Numbered from the stretch's first letter, positions 1 through 12,652 are shown. The stretch: 64,000 nt of DNA from Thermoactinospora rubra (GCF_002093975.1 NZ_KZ084330.1:157829-221828); one strand, 5' to 3'. Notes: generated by a model not told the origin, from the letters alone. Numbers and translations are program-made.

Positions 1-17
1 AGGTCCACCAACCGACT

Positions 18-677
18 CTAATCCCCCGGACGGATCAGGCCGGTCTCGTAGGCGTAAACGATCGCTTGGGCGCGGTCACGCAGGCCGAGCTTCATCAGGA
101 CGCGCCCGACGTGCGTCTTGACCGTCTGCTCGGCGACCGTGAGCCGGCCCGCGATCTCCTGGTTCGACAGGCCCTGGGCGACCAGCGCCAGCACCTCGGT
201 CTCCCGCTCGGTCAGCTCGCTCAGGCGCCTGACCGCGGGCGCGCGCGGGCCGCCGAGGCGCGCGAACTCGCGGATCAGCCGCTTGGTGACCGCGGGGGCG
301 AGCAGCGCCTCGCCGGCGGCCACGACGCGGACCGCCTCGGCGAGCTGGGCGGCCGAGGCGTCCTTCAGCAGGAAGCCGCTGGCTCCGGCGCGCAGGGCCT
401 CGTAGACGTAGTCGTCCAGGTCGAAGGTGGTCAGGATGAGGACTTTTGACGAAATTTCGGGATCGGCGGAGATCTGCCGGGTGGCCGCGAGCCCGTCCAT
501 CCGCGGCATCCGCACATCCATCAGCACCACGTCCGGCCGCAGCGCCCGCGCCCGCTCGACCGCCTCCAGGCCGTCCGCGGCCTCGCCCACGACCTCGATG
601 TCGGGCTGGGTGCCGAGGAAGACCGAAAAGCCCGTGCGCACCATGCCCTGGTCGTCGGCGATGAGGACCCGGATCAC
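18..677 (-). CDS. NarL/FixJ-family response regulator (LuxR-type HTH)
   Basis: A 219-residue two-component response regulator. The receiver domain (about residues 1-120) has the acidic pocket IADD near the N-terminus and the phosphoacceptor Asp54 in the VLMDVRMPRMDG motif. The C-terminus (about 150-215) is a LuxR-type helix-turn-helix with the typical ERETEVL and VKTHV segments. Its start overlaps the stop of the upstream histidine kinase by 4 bases, so the two are translated together and are almost certainly cognate. No neighbouring target such as an ABC exporter lies inside the window, so the stimulus is unknown. The gene ends 17 bases from the window edge but is complete. Confidence 0.95.
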   Translation of the reverse strand: MIRVLIADDQGMVRTGFSVFLGTQPDIEVVGEAADGLEAVERARALRPDVVLMDVRMPRMDGLAATRQISADPEISSKVLILTTFDLDDYVYEALRAGASGFLLKDASAAQLAEAVRVVAAGEALLAPAVTKRLIREFARLGGPRAPAVRRLSELTERETEVLALVAQGLSNQEIAGRLTVAEQTVKTHVGRVLMKLGLRDRAQAIVYAYETGLIRPGD

Positions 678-1942
678 GCGGCCTCCAGCGGCAGGACGGC
701 GGCGACCTCGAAGCCCCCGCCGGGCAGCACCTCCGCCCGCAGGCTCCCGCCGTGCGCCGCCGCCCGCTCGCGCATGCCCAGCAGCCCCTGCCCGCCCCCG
801 CTCCGCCGTACCGCGGCGTCCTGGGGGAGTCCCACGCTGTTGATCACCCTCAACCGCAGCGCCTCCTCCTCACGCTCCAGCTCGACCCGCACCCGCGCCC
901 CGGGGGCGTGGCGCATCACGTTGCTCAGCGACTCCTGCAGGATCCGGTACGCCGACAGCCCCACCGCCTGCGGCACGTCCTCCACCGGCCCGGAGCGGCG
1001 GAGCTCGACCTCCAGCCCGGCGGCCCGGGCGTTGGCCAGCAGGTCCTCCAGCCGCTCCAGCCCCGGCAGCGGCGCGGTCTCCACGCGGCCCTCGCCGTCG
1101 CGCAGGACGCCGAGGATCTGCCGCAGCTCGGCGATCGCCTCCAGGGACAGCGAGCGTATCGTGGCCAGGCCCGCCTCCAGCCGCCGGGGATCGCCCGCGG
1201 CCTCCAGCGGCACCGCCTCCGCCTGGATCGCGATCACCGACATGTGGTGCGCCACGACGTCGTGGAGCTCGCGGGCGATGCGCGCGCGTTCCTCCAGCAC
1301 GGCCTGCGCCGCCTCGGCGATCTCGGTGCGCTCCTTCTCCTCGGCGAGCCTGGCCGTCGCGCTGCGCCGTACCCGCACGTTGTGGCCGAACAGGACGGCC
1401 ACGGTCGGGATGATCGCGCCGAAGAGCAGCGAGTACTCGTGCTGGTCGACCAGCCACACGAACCCCACGGAGACGACCCAGGCGCCCAGCGTGGCGTCGC
1501 GGTCGCAGCGCACCGCGACCGCGTACAGGCACAGCGCCCCCGCCACCACGGTGCCCGGCAGGAACAGCGGCGTCCCCGCGGAGCGCAGCTCCGCCTGCAC
1601 CACGAGCGTGGCGAGCGTGCCCAGCATCAGGACCCGCCAGGCGGCCAGCGGCCAGCGATGCCGCATCGCGATCGGCACGGAGAAGGCCAGGGCCGTGAGA
1701 TAGATCATGCCCATCCCGCTCGACAGGGGCCGCTTGTCGTTCTCCCCGAGGAGGTAGCTCAGGCTCGTGGCGTAGACGAAGAACGCGATCGCGACGTCCG
1801 CCACCAGCGTCACGTCCAGGCCGCGGAACGGCAGCAGGCCCAGCCACCTCGGCATCGGGAACCGCAGGAACGAGTGTTGCGGCGGACCGGCCCGGCCGGT
1901 GAACAGGGCCAGCTTGAACGGCCGCGCCACGGCGGAGATCAT
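674..1942 (-). CDS. Sensor histidine kinase, HisKA_3 (NarX/DesK-like) type
   Basis: A 422-residue membrane histidine kinase. Residues about 45-190 form several hydrophobic helices without a large extracellular loop, so sensing is probably within or near the membrane. The dimerisation/phosphoacceptor helix carries RELHDVVAHH with His227 as the likely phosphorylated residue. The C-terminal ATPase shows the GQGLLGMRERAAAHGG region typical of this class. It is coupled by a 4-base overlap to the NarL-type regulator downstream. An internal ATG near 1855 is an alternative start, because the first 30 residues are not clearly conserved and no strong ribosome binding site precedes the first ATG. Confidence 0.93.
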   Translation of the reverse strand: MISAVARPFKLALFTGRAGPPQHSFLRFPMPRWLGLLPFRGLDVTLVADVAIAFFVYATSLSYLLGENDKRPLSSGMGMIYLTALAFSVPIAMRHRWPLAAWRVLMLGTLATLVVQAELRSAGTPLFLPGTVVAGALCLYAVAVRCDRDATLGAWVVSVGFVWLVDQHEYSLLFGAIIPTVAVLFGHNVRVRRSATARLAEEKERTEIAEAAQAVLEERARIARELHDVVAHHMSVIAIQAEAVPLEAAGDPRRLEAGLATIRSLSLEAIAELRQILGVLRDGEGRVETAPLPGLERLEDLLANARAAGLEVELRRSGPVEDVPQAVGLSAYRILQESLSNVMRHAPGARVRVELEREEEALRLRVINSVGLPQDAAVRRSGGGQGLLGMRERAAAHGGSLRAEVLPGGGFEVAAVLPLEAA

Positions 1943-2060
1943 CCGCTCAGCCTACGAGCGGCGCCGCGTCGCCCGCGTCCCCCTCAGGTATCGCTTACAC
2001 GATTACGATCGCTGACAGCGAACTGGCTCAGGGTTGGGAACAACCCTAGGCTCTTGTTAA

Positions 2061-2079
2061 TTGAGTCTATGTAACTCAA
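2061..2079. promoter_or_regulatory. HAIR-type operator (HspR binding site) upstream of lon
   Basis: The sequence TTGAGT, seven bases, ACTCAA forms a perfect inverted repeat 16 bases before the lon start. It matches the HAIR consensus CTTGAGT-N7-ACTCAAG at all but the two outermost bases. HAIR elements are bound by the repressor HspR, and actinomycete lon is a described member of that heat-shock regulon. The site lies where it could block transcription start, so lon is probably derepressed by heat or unfolded protein. Confidence 0.85.
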
Positions 2080-2094
2080 CCAATTGGAGTTCGC

Positions 2095-4452
<2,358 letters not shown>

Positions 4453-4463
4453 CCGCCTCCCAC

Positions 4464-4504
4464 GCCGCCCCGCCGTCACGGATGTCCCGGTACGACGGGG
4501 CGGC
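4464..4504 (+). terminator. Hairpin terminator after lon
   Basis: A 13-base-pair GC-rich stem (4464-4476 with 4492-4504, one G-U pair) and a 15-base loop begin 11 bases after the lon stop. No T-run follows, as is common for actinomycete terminators. Confidence 0.75.
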
Positions 4505-4514
4505 GCCATATGTA

Positions 4515-4559
4515 TGAATCATCACGTTGTTTGACTCAATGATTCAGGCATGCTGTCAT
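4515..4559 (+). promoter_or_regulatory. Promoter of the Fic gene with overlapping inverted repeat
   Basis: A -35 box TTGACT (4531-4536) and a -10 box TGTCAT (4554-4559) are separated by exactly 17 bases. A start point six bases further falls on the A of the ATG at 4566, so the transcript would be leaderless. An inverted repeat TGAATCAT (4515-4522) and ATGATTCA (4539-4546), perfect over 8 bases, brackets the -35 box and looks like an operator. Which protein binds it is not known. Confidence 0.65.
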
Positions 4560-4565
4560 GGGTCC

Positions 4566-5699
4566 ATGTTGTACGGCACGCCGAAGCTGGAGCCGGTCGA
4601 CGAGGCGGTCCTCGGAGAGATCGAGGAGATGCGGCGCGACCTGAAATACCGCCTGGCCGAGCCACACCGCTGGGACGGGCAGCTGCGCCGCCAGCTCCAG
4701 GCGCGCGCGATCCAGGGATCCAACTCCATCGAGGGCTATCGCGCGAGCGTGGAGGACATCGAGTCGATCATGGAGGGGGAGGAGCCGCTGGAGGCGTCGT
4801 CTGCGGTGGCCCGGGAGATCGCGGGATACCAGCAGGCGCTCACCTACATCCAGCTGCTGGCCCGCGCCCACGCCTTCCGCTACGACGTGGGGCTGCTGCA
4901 CGCGCTCAACTTCATGATGATCGGCCACCATCGCGACAAGACCCCGGGAGTAGCCCGGCCCGGCGGCATCTACATACGCGATTCCGACACGGGAGAGGTC
5001 GTCTACGAGGGGCCTGACGCCGAGGAAGTGCCCGGCCTCCTCGACGAACTGGTCGACTGGCTGAATGCCGGCGACCTCGACGCCCACAGCTACGTTCGGG
5101 CAGCCATGGCGCATCTCACGCTGGTGAAGATCCATCCGTGGCGCGACGGGAACGGCCGCATGTCACGTGCGCTTCAGACCCTGGTCCTCGGGCGCGACCA
5201 GATCACCACACCGGAGTTCTGCTCGATCGAGGAGTGGCTCGGCCAGCCGCGCGTCACGATGGAGTACTACGACGTGCTCGGCGCCGTGGGGCGCAGACGG
5301 TGGAGCCCGCACGACGACACGCTGCCCTGGGTGCGGTTCTGCCTGCGCGCCCACCACATGCAGGCCCAGCGGGTCCAGCGCCGGCTGACCGAGGCGGGGG
5401 AGATCTGGATGCTCCTCGAAGAGCAGGTCGACGCCGACGGGCTGCACACCCGCTGCGTTTCCGCCCTGTATGAGGTGTTCGTCAACACGCGGCTGCGCCG
5501 TACCCGCTACCAGGCCGACGAGGGGCTCAGCCAGGGCCAGGCCACGCGCGACCTGCGCGACCTGGCGGCCAAGGGATGGCTCCAGCCGTACGGCGAGACC
5601 AAGGGGCGCTTCTACGCGCCCGGGCCTCGCATGCGGCGCATCAAGGAGCGGTTCGCCGAGCGCGTGACGCCCCTGCGCGACCCCTACCGGTCCCGCTGA
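4566..5699 (+). CDS. Fic family protein (class II, self-inhibited) with C-terminal winged helix
   Basis: A 377-residue Fic-domain protein. Fic enzymes usually transfer AMP from ATP to hydroxyl groups of target proteins. The active-site motif is HPWRDGNGRMSR at about residues 190-201, with the catalytic His first. An inhibitory helix motif of the form S/T-x3-E-G is present near the N-terminus (SNSIEG, about 52-57), which marks a class II protein that is inhibited by its own N-terminus, so no separate antitoxin gene is expected and none is seen. The last 90 residues look like a winged helix (RDLRDLAAKGWLQ). I chose the ATG at 4566 rather than the earlier TTG at 4527 because the promoter places the transcription start there and the MLYGTPKL start looks natural. 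Confidence 0.9.
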   Translation: MLYGTPKLEPVDEAVLGEIEEMRRDLKYRLAEPHRWDGQLRRQLQARAIQGSNSIEGYRASVEDIESIMEGEEPLEASSAVAREIAGYQQALTYIQLLARAHAFRYDVGLLHALNFMMIGHHRDKTPGVARPGGIYIRDSDTGEVVYEGPDAEEVPGLLDELVDWLNAGDLDAHSYVRAAMAHLTLVKIHPWRDGNGRMSRALQTLVLGRDQITTPEFCSIEEWLGQPRVTMEYYDVLGAVGRRRWSPHDDTLPWVRFCLRAHHMQAQRVQRRLTEAGEIWMLLEEQVDADGLHTRCVSALYEVFVNTRLRRTRYQADEGLSQGQATRDLRDLAAKGWLQPYGETKGRFYAPGPRMRRIKERFAERVTPLRDPYRSR

Positions 5700-5706
5700 A
5701 GGCGAG

Positions 5707-5736
5707 CCGCGGCCCGGCGAAGCCGCCGGGCCGCGG
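5707..5736. terminator. Bidirectional terminator between fic and the peptide transporter operon
   Basis: A perfect 13-base-pair stem (5707-5719 with 5724-5736) with a four-base AAGC loop sits between two convergent genes and can end transcription from both sides. Confidence 0.85.
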
Positions 5737-5745
5737 GCGCGACGC

Positions 5746-6725
<980 letters not shown>

Positions 6726-6729
<4 letters not shown>

Positions 6730-7832
6730 CCCTTGATCTCGCTTTCCGCCCGGAAGAACACCGTCGGGTCCTCCACCGAGGCCATTTTCTCCCAGTGGTG
6801 GCAGGCGGCCCGGTGCTCGAGGCCGTCGGTGAGCATCAGCTCGGGCTCGCGCGTCACGCACACCTCGTCGGCCAGCGGGCAGCGCGGGGAGAAGGGGCAG
6901 CCCGGCGGCAGGTTGATGAGGGAGGGCGGGGCGCCCTTGATGGGCCGCAGCCGGTGCCCCGTGGTCTCCAGGGCCGGCATCGAGCCCAGCAGGCCCGCCG
7001 TGTACGGCATGCGCGGCCGGTAGAAGATCGAGTCGGTGTCGGTCACCTCGACCGGCTTGCCCGCGTACATCACCAGCACTTTGTGCGCCATCCCGGCGAT
7101 CACCCCGAGGTCGTGCGTGATGAGCACGATGGCCGCGTTGACCGCGTCCTTGACCTCGATGAGCTTTTCGAGGATCTGCGCCTGGACGGTGACGTCGAGC
7201 GCGGTGGTCGGCTCGTCGGCGATGATGACGTCGGGGTTGTTGATGACCGCCATCGCGATCATGGCGCGCTGCCGCATGCCGCCGGAGAACTCGTGCGGGT
7301 AGGCCCGCAGCCGGGCCTCGGCCTGCGGGATGCCGACCAGGTCGAGCATCTCCTTGGCGCGGGCCAGCGCGTCCTTGCGCGGCATCAGCTCGTGGGCGAG
7401 CACCGCCTCGGCGAGCTGGTCGCCGACGGTGTAGACGGGGTTGAGCGCGGTCATCGGGTCCTGGAAGACCATGGCGATCTTCTTGCCGCGCAGGTCCCGC
7501 TGGCGGCGGGGGGACATCTTCAGGATGTCGTCGCCGCGGTAGAGGATCTTCCCGTGGATGCGGGCGTTGCGCGGCAGCAGGCCCATGACCGCCATGGAGG
7601 AGACGGACTTGCCCGAGCCCGACTCGCCGACGATGCCGAGCACCTCGCGCTCGTGCAACGTGTAGGAGACGCCGCGCACCGCGTGGACGATGCCGTCGTC
7701 GGTGGGGAACTCGACGGTCAGGTTCTCGACGCGGAGGATCTCCTCGTCCGACGGCGGCCGGACGTCCTCCAGGCGGACCGCGACGTGCGTGTCCTCCACG
7801 ACGCCGTCGTGGCTGTTGAGGATCTCGCTCAT
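6726..7832 (-). CDS. Oligopeptide/dipeptide ABC transporter ATPase (DppD/OppD type)
   Basis: The second ATPase of the peptide importer, 368 residues. Walker A is GESGSGKS, the signature is [14 protein letters not shown] and Walker B is [12 protein letters not shown]. The C-terminal [14 protein letters not shown] region carries the cysteine cluster seen in this family, where some members bind an iron-sulfur cluster. I start it at ATG 7832 (MSEILNS), which overlaps the preceding permease stop by one base; the 50-residue N-terminal tail before the ATPase core is longer than usual. Confidence 0.93.
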
Positions 7833-8782
7833 CAGGCACGCACCCGGTTCTGGCGGGGGTCGAACGCATCGCGCAGACCGTCGCCGATGAAGTTGATGGA
7901 CAGGGCGATCGCGATGATGAACACGCCGGGCCACCAGAACAGCCAGGGCCGGGTGAGCATGGCTCCCTGGTAGAAGCTGATGAGCTGGCCGAGGGAGATG
8001 TCAGGTGGTTGCACGCCGACTCCGAGGAACGACAGCGCCGACTCCAGCAGGATCGCGTTGGCGATGGTGAGGGTGGCGCTGACGATGATGATGCCCAGGG
8101 TGTTGGGCAGGATGTGCTTGAAGATGATGCGCCGGGGGCGGGTGCCGATGGCGCGGGCCGCCTCGACGAACTCGCGCTCGCGCAGCGACAGCACCTCGCC
8201 GCGGACCAGGCGGCCCAGCTGCGGCCAGATGACCAGGCCCAGGGCCAGGCCCAGGACGATGATGCCCGAGCCGCCGGCCATGCGGCCGACGATGGCGGCG
8301 ATGAGCAGGACCGGGATGGTGATCATCACGTCCGTCCACCGCATGAGCACCGCCTCCGTCCATTTCCGGAAATATCCGGACAGGGAGCCGACGAGGGTGC
8401 CCACCGTGGTGGCGACGATGCCCACGAGGAAGGCCACGAGCAGCGACTGCTGGGCGCCGCGCATTACCAGCGCGAAGTAGTCCTTGCCCACGTTGTCCTG
8501 GCCGAAGGGGTGCTCGCCCAGGCTGAACGGCCACAGCGTGAGCGTCGGCTGGCCGCCGTTGACGACCGTGCCGGTCTGGGTCCAGTTGTACTTCCACCAC
8601 CCGTCGAAGGGGCCGAAGCCCACCGAGGTGAAGGCCAGGACCACGATGGCCAGCAGCACGGTGAGGCCCGCCATGGCCGCCTTGTGCTGGAAGAAGCGCC
8701 GCCGTACCAGCTGACCCTGGGTCCTGGCGACGATGGTCATGCCCTGGGCGTCGCCGCTGGGGGCGGAAACCGAGAGTGTCAT
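7832..8782 (-). CDS. Peptide ABC transporter permease (DppC/OppC type)
   Basis: A 316-residue inner-membrane permease. The N-terminal cytoplasmic stretch ends at [11 protein letters not shown], followed by a first membrane helix, a large extracytoplasmic loop and a bundle of about five helices. The coupling helix motif [10 protein letters not shown] is the ATPase contact typical of this family. ATG 8782 was chosen because GGAG lies ten bases upstream; the longer reading frame runs into the neighbouring gene. Confidence 0.93.
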   Translation of the reverse strand: MTLSVSAPSGDAQGMTIVARTQGQLVRRRFFQHKAAMAGLTVLLAIVVLAFTSVGFGPFDGWWKYNWTQTGTVVNGGQPTLTLWPFSLGEHPFGQDNVGKDYFALVMRGAQQSLLVAFLVGIVATTVGTLVGSLSGYFRKWTEAVLMRWTDVMITIPVLLIAAIVGRMAGGSGIIVLGLALGLVIWPQLGRLVRGEVLSLREREFVEAARAIGTRPRRIIFKHILPNTLGIIIVSATLTIANAILLESALSFLGVGVQPPDISLGQLISFYQGAMLTRPWLFWWPGVFIIAIALSINFIGDGLRDAFDPRQNRVRA

Positions 8783-8795
8783 GCGTTGCGCTCCT

Positions 8796-10304
8796 TCACG
8801 ACAGCCGGATCCGCGGGTCGAGATAGGCATACAGGATGTCGGCCAGCATGTTGCAGATCACGATCGCGCCGCCGGTGACGATGAAGAACGCCATCACCGG
8901 AGCCGGATCGACGGTCCGCAGGCCTTCCAGGAACATGTTGCCCATCCCCTTCCAGCCGAAGACGCTCTCGGTGACGACCGCGCCGCCGATGACGCCGGCG
9001 AAGTCGAAGGCGATCAGCGTGGTGATCGGGATCATGCCGTTGCGGAAGGCATGCTTGACGATCACGGTCCGCTCGGGCAGGCCCTTGGCGCGGGCGGTGC
9101 GCACGTAGTCCTGGTTCATCACCTCAAGCATGCTCGCGCGGCTGTAGCGGGTGTAGGTGGCCAGCGAGATGAGGATCAGCGCCATCGTCGGCAGCAGCAG
9201 GTGGGTCGCCGAGTCGAGCGTGAGCTGCCAGAAGTCGCCGCGGAAGTTCGGGGTGTTGGACCCGATCGTGGCGATGGGCCGGCCGCGCATGCGCCTGCTG
9301 TAGGCGGAGAAGGCGTTCAGCAGGGCGTCCATGAAGATCAGGCCCGCGGTCACGACGCCGGTGAGCACGGAGGCGGTGACCGCCTGGCGGCGCTGCAGCC
9401 CGCCCAGGGCGTACCCCAGGCCGACGCAGACGGCGACGGTGAGCAGCAGCAGGCCGAACAGCTCCAGCCACGTCGGGTCCACCAGCAGGCCGGGCATGAC
9501 CGCCGACAGCGCGGTGCCGACGCCCGCGGCGGCGAGGGCGGCGTAGAGGGGGCCCCGGTACTGCAGGCCGGCGAACAGCGCCGTGACGCCCACGGCGGTG
9601 CCGAACGCCAGCAGGCCGATGACCACCGTGCCCAGGCCCGGGTCGGCGAACCAGCGGGTCGCGGACAGGAAGGTCAGGAAGACGGCCGCCACGGCCGCGC
9701 CGATGGCGAAGCTGGTCAGGCGCGCCTTCTGGGTGCCGACGGTGAGCGCTCCCCATGTCAGGCCGGAGATGAGCGAGACGACCACGATGACCGGCGGGTC
9801 GATGACGGGGTCGCGCAGCCAGGTGTTGAACTCGATGGCGATGTACTGCTTGAGCATCACCGCCAGCCAGAACAGCGGCAGCGAGAAGGCGATGAACGCC
9901 ATGAACGTCACGGTGTAGTCGAACCCGCTGTACTGGCGCAGCGCCGAGATGATGCCGACCGTGATGCCGATGAGCATGGCCATGACGGTGGCGGCGACGA
10001 CCAGCTGGAGGGTGGCCGACAGCGCGTTGCCCAGGATGATGGCGACGCTCTGGCCTTCCCTGTTGACGCCCAGGTCGCCGCTGAGCAGGCCGCCGAGCCA
10101 TTGCAGGTAGCGCACCGGGATGGGCACGTCCAGGTTCATCCGCTCCGACCGGACCCGCATCTTCTCCTCGCGGTCGGGCCCCTGCTCTTGGCGGAGGTCC
10201 GCGAGCGGGTCGCCGGACAGCGCGGTCATGACGTAGATGATGATGGTGGCCGCGAGAAGGACGAAGACCGAGATCCCCAGTCTTCGCGCGATGAAGGCGA
10301 TCAC
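8796..10304 (-). CDS. Peptide ABC transporter permease (DppB/OppB type) with extra membrane block
   Basis: The N-terminal helix IAFIARRLGISVFVLLAATIII and the C-terminal core with DYVRTARAKGLPE and GWKGMGNMF identify a DppB-type permease. At 502 residues it is roughly 170 longer than the usual 310-340. The extra length is a hydrophobic segment (about residues 170-330) with perhaps five additional helices, inserted between the third helix of the standard core and the conserved coupling region. The reading frame is intact, so this is a real insertion, not a frameshift. It partners with the DppC-type permease 14 bases downstream. Confidence 0.92.
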   Translation of the reverse strand: MIAFIARRLGISVFVLLAATIIIYVMTALSGDPLADLRQEQGPDREEKMRVRSERMNLDVPIPVRYLQWLGGLLSGDLGVNREGQSVAIILGNALSATLQLVVAATVMAMLIGITVGIISALRQYSGFDYTVTFMAFIAFSLPLFWLAVMLKQYIAIEFNTWLRDPVIDPPVIVVVSLISGLTWGALTVGTQKARLTSFAIGAAVAAVFLTFLSATRWFADPGLGTVVIGLLAFGTAVGVTALFAGLQYRGPLYAALAAAGVGTALSAVMPGLLVDPTWLELFGLLLLTVAVCVGLGYALGGLQRRQAVTASVLTGVVTAGLIFMDALLNAFSAYSRRMRGRPIATIGSNTPNFRGDFWQLTLDSATHLLLPTMALILISLATYTRYSRASMLEVMNQDYVRTARAKGLPERTVIVKHAFRNGMIPITTLIAFDFAGVIGGAVVTESVFGWKGMGNMFLEGLRTVDPAPVMAFFIVTGGAIVICNMLADILYAYLDPRIRLS

Positions 10305-10333
10305 CGATTACCCCCTGTGGTTCCGGGATGGAA

Positions 10334-10371
10334 CAGACGCGGGGCGGGGGAGGAGATCCGCCCCGCGTCTG
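10334..10371 (-). terminator. Hairpin between the binding protein and permease genes
   Basis: A perfect 14-base-pair stem (10334-10347 with 10358-10371) with a ten-base loop lies 21 bases after the binding-protein stop. In the direction of the operon it would act as a partial terminator or RNA stabiliser, allowing more binding protein than permease to be made. Confidence 0.75.
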
Positions 10372-10392
10372 AGTTCCTCGTGAGTGATCGGC

Positions 10393-12132
10393 CTAGGAGG
10401 CCAGCGTCCAGTCCTCGGCGTTCCAGACGAAGGTGGACTGGGCCGGGTTCGGGATGACGCCCTGGACCTTCTCGTCCCAGGCGGTCACCTGCGGGTGGGC
10501 GAACAGCGGGATCGTGGCCACGTCATCCCACAGGATCTTCTCGATCTGGTTGATGAGCGCCGGCTGCTGCGCCTTGTCGACGGTGGCGTTCAGCTGCTTG
10601 ATGAGCTTGTCGACCTCCTTGTTGCTGTAGCAGCCGTTGTTGTTCTCCTTGTTGTTGGCGTCGCACTTCTTCGGCGTGGTGTAGGTGGAGGACCAGCCGC
10701 TGACCTGGCCGGAACCGACCCAGGCGAACAGCGCCACGTCGTAGGTGTTCTGCGTCAGGCCGCCGTCGGCCTCGAAGAAGTTCTCCTCGCCCTTGTCGAC
10801 GATCTTGAAGCCGGCCTGCTCGCAGGAGTCGCGGATCAGGTCGACGGTCGAGGTACGACGCGGGTTCGGGATGATGTGGCCGATCTTGACCTCCTGGCCG
10901 ACCTTGCCGGCCTTCTCCAGGATGGCCTTGGCGGCCGCGACGTCGGGCTGCTGGTACTTCTCCCAGCCGGTGCCCTGGGCGACCTGCTCGTAGGTCTGCT
11001 CGAACGGCAGGACGTTGCGCACCTTGAGCATCTGGGCGTTGGGGCTGACCGGCTTGATCAGGTTGTCGACGATCAGCTGCCGCGGCACGCACAGGGCGAA
11101 GGCCTCACGCAGGGCCTTGTCCTTGAAGGGGCTGGAGTCGAAGTTGAAGTCCAGGTGCTCGTAGGTGAACGAGTCGCCGGTCTTCACCGTGATGCCCTGC
11201 AGGCCCTCCAGCTGCTTGACCAGGTCGGTGTTGGGCTGCGGCTCGATGACCTGCACCTCGCCGTTCTGCAGCGCCTGGACCTGCTGGTCCTCGGGGATGA
11301 CGCGCTGGATCAGCGTCTTGGTCTTCGGCGGCTCGCCCCAGTACTTGTCGTTGGCGACCAGGGTCACCGACTGGCCGGCCTGCATCGACTGGATCTTGTA
11401 CGGGCCCGAGGCCGGGATCTTGTCCGCGCTCGGCAGGGCGCCGTCGACCACCCAGATCGTGTTGAAGGCCTTGGCCACCGGCTCCAGCTTCTTGGTGTCC
11501 GCGGCCTTGGCGGCGGCGATGAAGTCCTCTTCGGTGAGCCCGGCTTCCTTCCAGGCGACGTGCGCGGGCAGCAGCTCGTTGTTGCCCGGGCCGTTGGAGT
11601 CCCAGTCGGCGAACGGCTCGGAGTAGACCAGCTCGAAGGTCTTGCCGCCCTTCTCGCAGTTGGGAGCCTTGGTCGTCTCGACACCCGCGGTGCCGTCGAC
11701 CTGGAACTCGCCGCCCTTGCCGGACTTGGCGGCCCACCACAGCAGGACGTCGTCGCAGTCGATGGGCGTGCCGTCGGACCAGACCGCCTTGTCGCTGATC
11801 GTGTACTTGACCGTGAGAGGGTCGTCGGAGGTCTTCTCGTAGGTGCCGAACTCGGTGTTCGGGGTGACCTTGCCGCCCTCGCCGAAGTCCCAGAAGCCAC
11901 TCAGGACGTTCTGCATGATCATGCGGTTGGTCAGGTTGTTCACAGCGATGGAGTTGTAGCTGTTGAACTCCTGCGCCTCGGCGTAGGCGATCGTGTCGGC
12001 CGCCGCAGTGCCGCCCGTGGCCGCGGGAGACCCAGTGGGGGTGCCGGCCTGGTTGTTCGATCCGCAGGCGGCGAGTAGCAGTGCACTCACCGTCAGTCCC
12101 GCGATGAACCCGACTTGCTTGCGATTGCTCAC
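10393..12132 (-). CDS. Peptide ABC transporter substrate-binding lipoprotein (family 5)
   Basis: A 579-residue extracytoplasmic binding protein (SBP_bac_5) that delivers peptides to the permeases encoded downstream. The signal peptide ends in the lipobox LLAAC, so the mature protein is lipid-anchored. The body has the family features YTISDKAVWSDGTPIDCDDVL and the C-terminal half rich in aromatic residues. I start it at GTG 12132, which has AAGGAG eight bases upstream; longer starts add a non-conserved, basic tail. The ribosome binding site and start sit inside an imperfect palindrome (12131-12147), which could reduce translation. Confidence 0.93.
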   Translation of the reverse strand: MSNRKQVGFIAGLTVSALLLAACGSNNQAGTPTGSPAATGGTAAADTIAYAEAQEFNSYNSIAVNNLTNRMIMQNVLSGFWDFGEGGKVTPNTEFGTYEKTSDDPLTVKYTISDKAVWSDGTPIDCDDVLLWWAAKSGKGGEFQVDGTAGVETTKAPNCEKGGKTFELVYSEPFADWDSNGPGNNELLPAHVAWKEAGLTEEDFIAAAKAADTKKLEPVAKAFNTIWVVDGALPSADKIPASGPYKIQSMQAGQSVTLVANDKYWGEPPKTKTLIQRVIPEDQQVQALQNGEVQVIEPQPNTDLVKQLEGLQGITVKTGDSFTYEHLDFNFDSSPFKDKALREAFALCVPRQLIVDNLIKPVSPNAQMLKVRNVLPFEQTYEQVAQGTGWEKYQQPDVAAAKAILEKAGKVGQEVKIGHIIPNPRRTSTVDLIRDSCEQAGFKIVDKGEENFFEADGGLTQNTYDVALFAWVGSGQVSGWSSTYTTPKKCDANNKENNNGCYSNKEVDKLIKQLNATVDKAQQPALINQIEKILWDDVATIPLFAHPQVTAWDEKVQGVIPNPAQSTFVWNAEDWTLAS

Positions 12133-12652
12133 AAGAGCGCTCCTTGTTGAGTCCGCCCATGGCGAGCGGTCCTTTAGGGGGATGTGGGGATCTGAGCAGT
12201 TCCGGGGCCGTTTCGACAAGGGAATGAGACCCCGAGTTGCAGACTTGTGACAGATTGGTGGCACAACGGGGATATTGGTGATGAATGCCCGATCGATTGG
12301 GAAAACTCAATCAACCACTCCGCGATCATCCGCTACGCTCCGTGATGGCCGCCCTGACGTCGCGGGGCTGTCCCAAACCGTCTTCCGGTACGGCGGAGCG
12401 CGCCGCGACCAGCGGGCCTGAGAACACCGCCGCGACCTGGAGCGGCGTCCGCGATCGTCTTGCGCGTCGTCACAGAGAGTGGCGCAAGTTGCACGTGATG
12501 CGCAATCCGCGCAATGGCTGGTTCGGCGTGTGAGGCATGTCACCGGCGTTCCTGGAATAGCTCCTGTCAAGGTGGCTGTTGTCGGGAACGTGAACGAGGC
12601 GAAGGCGACGTGTGCGGGCCCCATGGGCGGCCTGATGCGCCGCACCATGCGC
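12133..12652. other. Intergenic region between peptide transporter and metNIQ leader
   Basis: About 520 bases with no gene I can support. The left part must hold the leftward promoter of the peptide transporter and the right part the rightward promoter for the leader peptide and metNIQ. Several open frames cross the region but lack ribosome binding sites and protein-like composition. Confidence 0.5.

Noticed and set aside
4515..5699. Fic toxin-antitoxin pair
   Set aside because: No small antitoxin gene lies next to it and the inhibitory motif is inside the protein itself.
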